From Geomonas propionica (lineage in GTDB: Bacteria > Desulfobacterota > Desulfuromonadia > Geobacterales > Geobacteraceae): DNA of 64,000 nucleotides. Made by a program: the position numbers and the translations under genes. Shown here in pieces: positions 61,217 to 64,000 of this stretch. Under the pieces are notes generated by a model. It did no database searches and was not told where the DNA came from. It saw only the letters and a program-made list of their open reading frames with translations. Location: assembly GCF_016458235.1 (NCBI RefSeq), contig NZ_JAEMHK010000012.1, forward strand, positions 62,001 to 126,000, given 5' to 3'. The stretch's first letter is position 1. Each line of letters opens with the position of its first letter.

Positions 61217-61495
61217 CTACTTGCCGCCCAGTGCCGTCTTGACCTTCTTCAGGGTGTCGATGTTCTTCTGCAGGCCGCTGACGTTCTTCTCCATCTCGGT
61301 AATGGTGGTGCCCAACTGGGCCACGCTGCCGATCACGCCTCCGCTGCCCGCTGCCCTCTGCAGCAGCTCGCTGCCCAAGTCTCCCATCTGGGCGTTGGCC
61401 CTTTGCTCGGTAATCGATCCGCAGAGATACCCTGCCACAAAGACCACGGCAAAGGCCGCGACCCGCAAGCTGTAGACGACGCTTTTTCCTTTCAT
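61217..61495 (-). CDS. Exported or membrane-anchored coiled-coil protein (92 aa)
   Basis: One N-terminal hydrophobic segment (VAAFAVVFVAGYLCGSIT), then QRANAQMGDLGSELLQRAAG and a C-terminal coiled coil (ITEMEKNVSGLQKNIDTLKKV). An AQM motif after the hydrophobic part could be a signal-peptidase site. GGAGGGG precedes the ATG. No family recognised. Confidence 0.75.
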   Translation of the reverse strand: MKGKSVVYSLRVAAFAVVFVAGYLCGSITEQRANAQMGDLGSELLQRAAGSGGVIGSVAQLGTTITEMEKNVSGLQKNIDTLKKVKTALGGK

Positions 61496-61550
61496 GTCAG
61501 CCCCTCCTTATTGTCCAATCACTGTCGCACCGCCACGTCCGAGTGTCGGC

Positions 61551-61838
61551 CTACTTTTTCTTTTCCTTCTTCTCAGGCTTGGCGGCGCCGTCCTTGGCCT
61601 CGATGCTGGCGGCTTTCATGGTGTACATGATGGTGACCTTGCTGCCGACCTTGACATCGCCGGTGACCTTGGTGTCCTTGTCCTTGGCGATCTGCCACTT
61701 CTCGCTCCCCTTCTGAACTACGATCATGTCGTCCTTTACTTCCAGTACCGGACCGGTCACCTGGTAGCTCTTGGGAGCTGCATAGACGGTGCTGGCGGCA
61801 AGCAGAGTGATTCCCGTTAACGCTGCGATCAGTTTCAT
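61551..61838 (-). CDS. Small periplasmic protein with OB-like fold (95 aa)
   Basis: Signal peptide MKLIAALTGITLLAASTVYA. The mature part is beta-rich (YQVTGPVLEVKDDMIVVQKGSEKWQIAKDKDTKVTGDVKVGSKVTIMYTM), which resembles DUF5666/OB-type periplasmic proteins, and ends in a Lys/Glu tail (KPEKKEKKK). GGAGGAAACAGG precedes the ATG. Function unknown. Confidence 0.8.
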   Translation of the reverse strand: MKLIAALTGITLLAASTVYAAPKSYQVTGPVLEVKDDMIVVQKGSEKWQIAKDKDTKVTGDVKVGSKVTIMYTMKAASIEAKDGAAKPEKKEKKK

Positions 61839-61963
61839 CCTGTTTCCTCCTTGAGATTTGTGAGTGCTGAACGCTAAATTGATAACAGTTTACTTGCGCA
61901 AGTCAAACGGCGACGGCGGACGGCCCGGCCATATCCGCTGGGCTGTGATCAAACTTCCGCCCT

Positions 61964-62788
61964 TCAGCAGGCAAACTGTTTCTGCAGCATAACCGTCTGC
62001 ACCGGCATCGGCGCCGGGAACCCCGCGGCGGCGAGGCTCTCCCGAATCACCTTGTTGCCATCAAAGTACACCTGCCAGTAATGGTCATTGTGGCAGAAAG
62101 GGCGCACCGCCAGCACCGGGCCGAGGAGGGTGAATTCCAGGATCTCCACCTGCACCTGGGGATCGGGCAGGACGTTGGCAACCTGGGCGAGTTTTTCCCG
62201 CAAAAGCAGCATCGCTGCGACGTGGTCGGCCTCGCCGGAGAGTTGGCACTTCATTTCGACCCGCCGGAACGCGTTAACCGAGAAGTTCTGGATGGTATCG
62301 CTGAAAATCTTGTTGTTACCGACCATGGTCAGGACGTTGTCCGGCGTGTTGATCGAGGTGATGAACAGCCCGATCTCCTTGATGGTCCCGGTCACCCCGG
62401 CGGCGGTCACGAAATCACCGACCTTGAAGGGATGCAGCACGATGAGAAAGATCCCGGCGGCAAGGTTGGCGAGAAGGCCGCCCCAGGCGGCGCCAATAGC
62501 GATGCCGACACCGGCGACCAGGGCTGCAAAGGTGGTGGTCTGAATGCCGCAATAGCCGAGGATGGCGACCACCAACACGATGTTCAAGGTGACGGAAACG
62601 AAGTTGCCGATGTAGCGCATCAAGGTCGGATCGACCTTCTGTCTCTCCAGTACCCCCTGCAGCATGCGCCCGACCAAACCGATGAGCCAGCGACCCACGA
62701 GCCAGAACAGTATTACTGCGACAAGTTTGGTACCGTATTCCGTGGCAATCGTTACGGCGAGTTGCTGATACTGCCCCATGTTTCCCAT
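61964..62788 (-). CDS. mscS: Small-conductance mechanosensitive channel (MscS)
   Basis: A 274-residue MscS-type channel. Three N-terminal transmembrane helices are seen; TM3 is the Gly/Ala-rich pore helix VGIAIGAAWGGLLANLAAGIFLIVLHPF, and the beta domain follows with VGDFVTAAGVTGTIKEIGLFITSINTPDNVLTMVGN. It protects from hypo-osmotic shock. AAGGAGG precedes the ATG. The length is the family norm (286 in E. coli). Confidence 0.94.
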   Translation of the reverse strand: MGNMGQYQQLAVTIATEYGTKLVAVILFWLVGRWLIGLVGRMLQGVLERQKVDPTLMRYIGNFVSVTLNIVLVVAILGYCGIQTTTFAALVAGVGIAIGAAWGGLLANLAAGIFLIVLHPFKVGDFVTAAGVTGTIKEIGLFITSINTPDNVLTMVGNNKIFSDTIQNFSVNAFRRVEMKCQLSGEADHVAAMLLLREKLAQVANVLPDPQVQVEILEFTLLGPVLAVRPFCHNDHYWQVYFDGNKVIRESLAAAGFPAPMPVQTVMLQKQFAC

Positions 62789-62977
62789 GTTCCCTCCTTG
62801 AAGCTGTAGTTGCCTCGTTTGTTGAACACCGTCCCCTGTAACAGCTTGAAAAACATGTCCAGTTTACACTCATAGTCCCTGTTTACAATATGACGAGGAC
62901 CAGCATTCTCATCACTTATGCTATCAAGACGACCCGCTATGAGTACGAGCCTCATCTTTGTGATAGAGCTGATGTAA

Positions 62978-63011
62978 CAGAAGGGGCACCGTTCACACGG
63001 TGCCCCTTCTG
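62978..63011. terminator. Strong hairpin, possible old terminator
   Basis: A perfect 15-bp stem (CAGAAGGGGCACCGT / ACGGTGCCCCTTCTG) with a 4-nt loop, followed by only weak T tracts. It lies 90 bp downstream (minus strand) of the sbp remnant and may be the terminator that once served that gene. Confidence 0.6.
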
Positions 63012-63101
63012 GATATGCCCTGGTTGCGGCGGCGCATCGGCTCAGCCCTCTATCTGGGGCAGGCGTCAGTTCCTGGATCCCCATCATCGATCTGGGGCGG
63101 G

Positions 63102-63164
63102 CTACTTCTTGCCAGCGAAAATCTGGTCGAAGATTCCACCATCGGCGAAGTGGGTCTTCTGGGC
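63102..63164 (-). pseudogene. C-terminal remnant of a sulfate-binding protein gene (sbp-like)
   Basis: On the minus strand 20 codons ending in TAG (63,102-63,104) encode AQKTHFADGGIFDQIFAGKK, which closely resembles the last residues of periplasmic sulfate-binding proteins (KAQxxHFAxGGxFDQI). Directly upstream in the same frame is a stop codon, and no further homologous sequence was recognised. So only the 3' end of the gene survives. Confidence 0.55.
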
Positions 63165-63342
63165 CTACTCCTACCTCATTTGAGGTACGACCTGAAGCAA
63201 ATAAGGCATTCGGTCGCCCTCCGCGGCGGACACGGGCAAATAGGATCCTCAAGAAATCAGCAGGTTAAGCAAAACAACAAAACCTGGCACGGCTAATGCT
63301 ATACAAGGTGAGAAGTTCAAACTCATACTAGGAGATTTTCAA

Positions 63343-63582
63343 ATGAAAAAGATCGTTTCTTCCGTAATTGCTGCTCTCGTTGCTGTTGCTTTCGCTGGTG
63401 TTGTTTTCGCTGCTGACGCTGCTCCGGCTGCCGCTCCGGCTGCTGAAGTGAAGAAAGAAGAAAAAGCTCCGGTGAAAAAAGCCGCTAAGAAGAAAAAAGC
63501 TAAGAAAGCTGCTAAGAAAGCCGAGAAGAAAGAAGCTGCTCCGGCTGCTGCTGCTCCGGCCGCTGCTCCGGCTGCAAAGTAA
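63343..63582 (+). CDS. Exported Lys/Ala/Pro-rich peptide (79 aa)
   Basis: Signal peptide MKKIVSSVIAALVAVAFAGV, likely cut after VFA. The mature peptide is low-complexity: AAPAAAP, then a highly basic stretch (KKAAKKKKAKKAAKKAEKKE), then AAPAAAAP repeats, resembling histone H1 tails but with a secretion signal. Codon choice is uniform (GCT, CCG, AAG), as in highly expressed genes. It has its own terminator. A role in binding polyanions of the envelope is possible; not demonstrated. Confidence 0.82.
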   Translation: MKKIVSSVIAALVAVAFAGVVFAADAAPAAAPAAEVKKEEKAPVKKAAKKKKAKKAAKKAEKKEAAPAAAAPAAAPAAK

Positions 63583-63604
63583 TTCCGCTTTAACCTGTAG
63601 TAGG

Positions 63605-63641
63605 AAAAGCCGCCCGCTGGTTGACAACGGGCGGCTTTTTT
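63605..63641 (+). terminator. Terminator after the Lys/Ala-rich peptide gene
   Basis: AAAAGCCGCCCG / CGGGCGGCTTTT stem with a loop of about 12 nt, followed by six T. Confidence 0.9.
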
Positions 63642-63696
63642 AATATCACGCCGTCAAGTAACGACTGCCCCCGCATCGGGCAGCCAGGGGTGTATC

Positions 63697-64000
63697 ATGC
63701 GGAAGGTCCTCTGCACCGGGTTCGGATGGGTAACGGCGGGATATTTACTGGTCGTGGTGCTGGGGTATGTCGATTACCTGACCGGCGATTATTCTCTGCT
63801 TCCCTTTTACCTCGCCCCGGTATCCCTGGTTTCCTGGCAGGGAGGAAGACGCGGGGCACTCCTGGTATCACTGCTCGCCGGCCTGGCGCGCTACGTCTCC
63901 GACTACTACAGCCACTCCGCCGTGACCTTCAAGCCCTGGCAGTCCCTGGAAGACACGGCGCTCATCGTCGCGGTCGCCTTCCTGGTCCTCGTGATGAAGA
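63697..64000 (+). CDS. Membrane sensor protein, partial (N-terminus)
   Basis: Begins ATG 63,697 and runs off the right edge after 101 codons. Three hydrophobic segments are seen (GWVTAGYLLVVVLGYVDYL, SLLPFYLAPVSLVSWQGG with GALLVSLLAGLARYVSDY, and TALIVAVAFLVLVM). Such N-termini are common in Geobacter histidine kinases or GGDEF proteins. The output domain lies outside the window, so the function is not assigned. Confidence 0.75.
   Translation, partial: MRKVLCTGFGWVTAGYLLVVVLGYVDYLTGDYSLLPFYLAPVSLVSWQGGRRGALLVSLLAGLARYVSDYYSHSAVTFKPWQSLEDTALIVAVAFLVLVMK

Larger units (their letters stand above)
62789..63342. other. Gene-poor stretch between mscS and the Lys/Ala-rich peptide gene
   Basis: About 550 bp. 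It contains a strong hairpin (62,978-63,011), the remnant of a sulfate-binding protein gene (63,102-63,164) and nothing else recognised. A 166-aa minus-strand reading frame across 62,752-63,252 has no conserved features and is not accepted. Confidence 0.5.

Noticed and set aside
62752-63252. A 166-codon minus-strand reading frame upstream of mscS
   Set aside because: No domain, signal or ribosome site; it overlaps the mscS start, a hairpin and the sbp remnant in a different frame.
1-64000. CRISPR array, insertion sequence or prophage
   Set aside because: No regularly spaced identical repeats with unique spacers, no transposase, integrase or phage structural gene was seen on either strand.

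Overview
The window looks like chromosome of a high-GC deltaproteobacterium of the Geobacter / Geomonas / Citrifermentans group (inference). Grounds: an anaerobic (cbi-type) cobalamin set, GEMM-I riboswitches, entericidin-type lipoproteins, many palindromic intergenic repeats, and a metal- and anaerobe-oriented gene content. No IS element, phage, CRISPR array or rRNA gene was seen.

Left part (1-15,230): a truncated zinc-type ABC binding protein sits behind a Fur-family regulator, then a PilZ protein. Next comes a ten-gene cobalamin block on the minus strand: cbiX, cbiC, cbiD, cbiET, cbiL, cbiF, cbiG, a CobJ/CbiH-CobQ/CbiP fusion, cbiB and a threonine-phosphate decarboxylase. It covers most of the route from sirohydrochlorin to adenosylcobinamide phosphate. 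No cbiA, no cbiJ and no B12 riboswitch were seen here. An M16 peptidase and a YqaA-type membrane protein follow.

Middle (15,230-33,190): an aroF-type DAHP synthase sits behind a leader peptide packed with Phe, Tyr and Trp codons and an attenuator. Then come a U32 peptidase-family protein, hslO, a cyclase-family hydrolase, a CxxC-repeat exported protein, a pseudouridine synthase, a Nudix hydrolase, a SlyD-like FKBP, a ferritin-like protein, nikR, tadA, a tRNA-Ser(CGA), two entericidin-like lipoproteins flanking an AT-rich degenerate tandem array, and an arsC-acr3 pair.

Right part (33,190-60,320): the main accessory system, a roughly 26-kb minus-strand gene train. Two tandem c-di-GMP-I riboswitches, each followed by a terminator, precede a 53-codon ORF, another terminator, a 2,878-residue protein with about fourteen DUF11-like modules, a 1,710-residue OmpA-domain/beta-barrel protein, a coiled-coil exported protein, three TPR proteins (two of them lipoproteins), a TolQ/ExbB channel, two ExbD/TolR proteins and an AgmX/PglI-type TonB-like protein. 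The inner-membrane and TPR part resembles the Agl-Glt gliding/transport machinery of Myxococcus. The layout suggests a second-messenger-gated envelope machine handling a giant surface protein.

Far right (60,320-64,000): a hemerythrin-like protein with a His-to-Cys change at a predicted iron-ligand position lies behind a third GEMM-I riboswitch whose sequence looks like the cGAMP-selective variant. Then come small exported proteins, an MscS channel, a remnant of a sulfate-binding protein gene, a Lys/Ala-rich exported peptide and a truncated membrane sensor. Several palindromic repeat families recur between genes and in four places supply the stop codon of the neighbouring gene.
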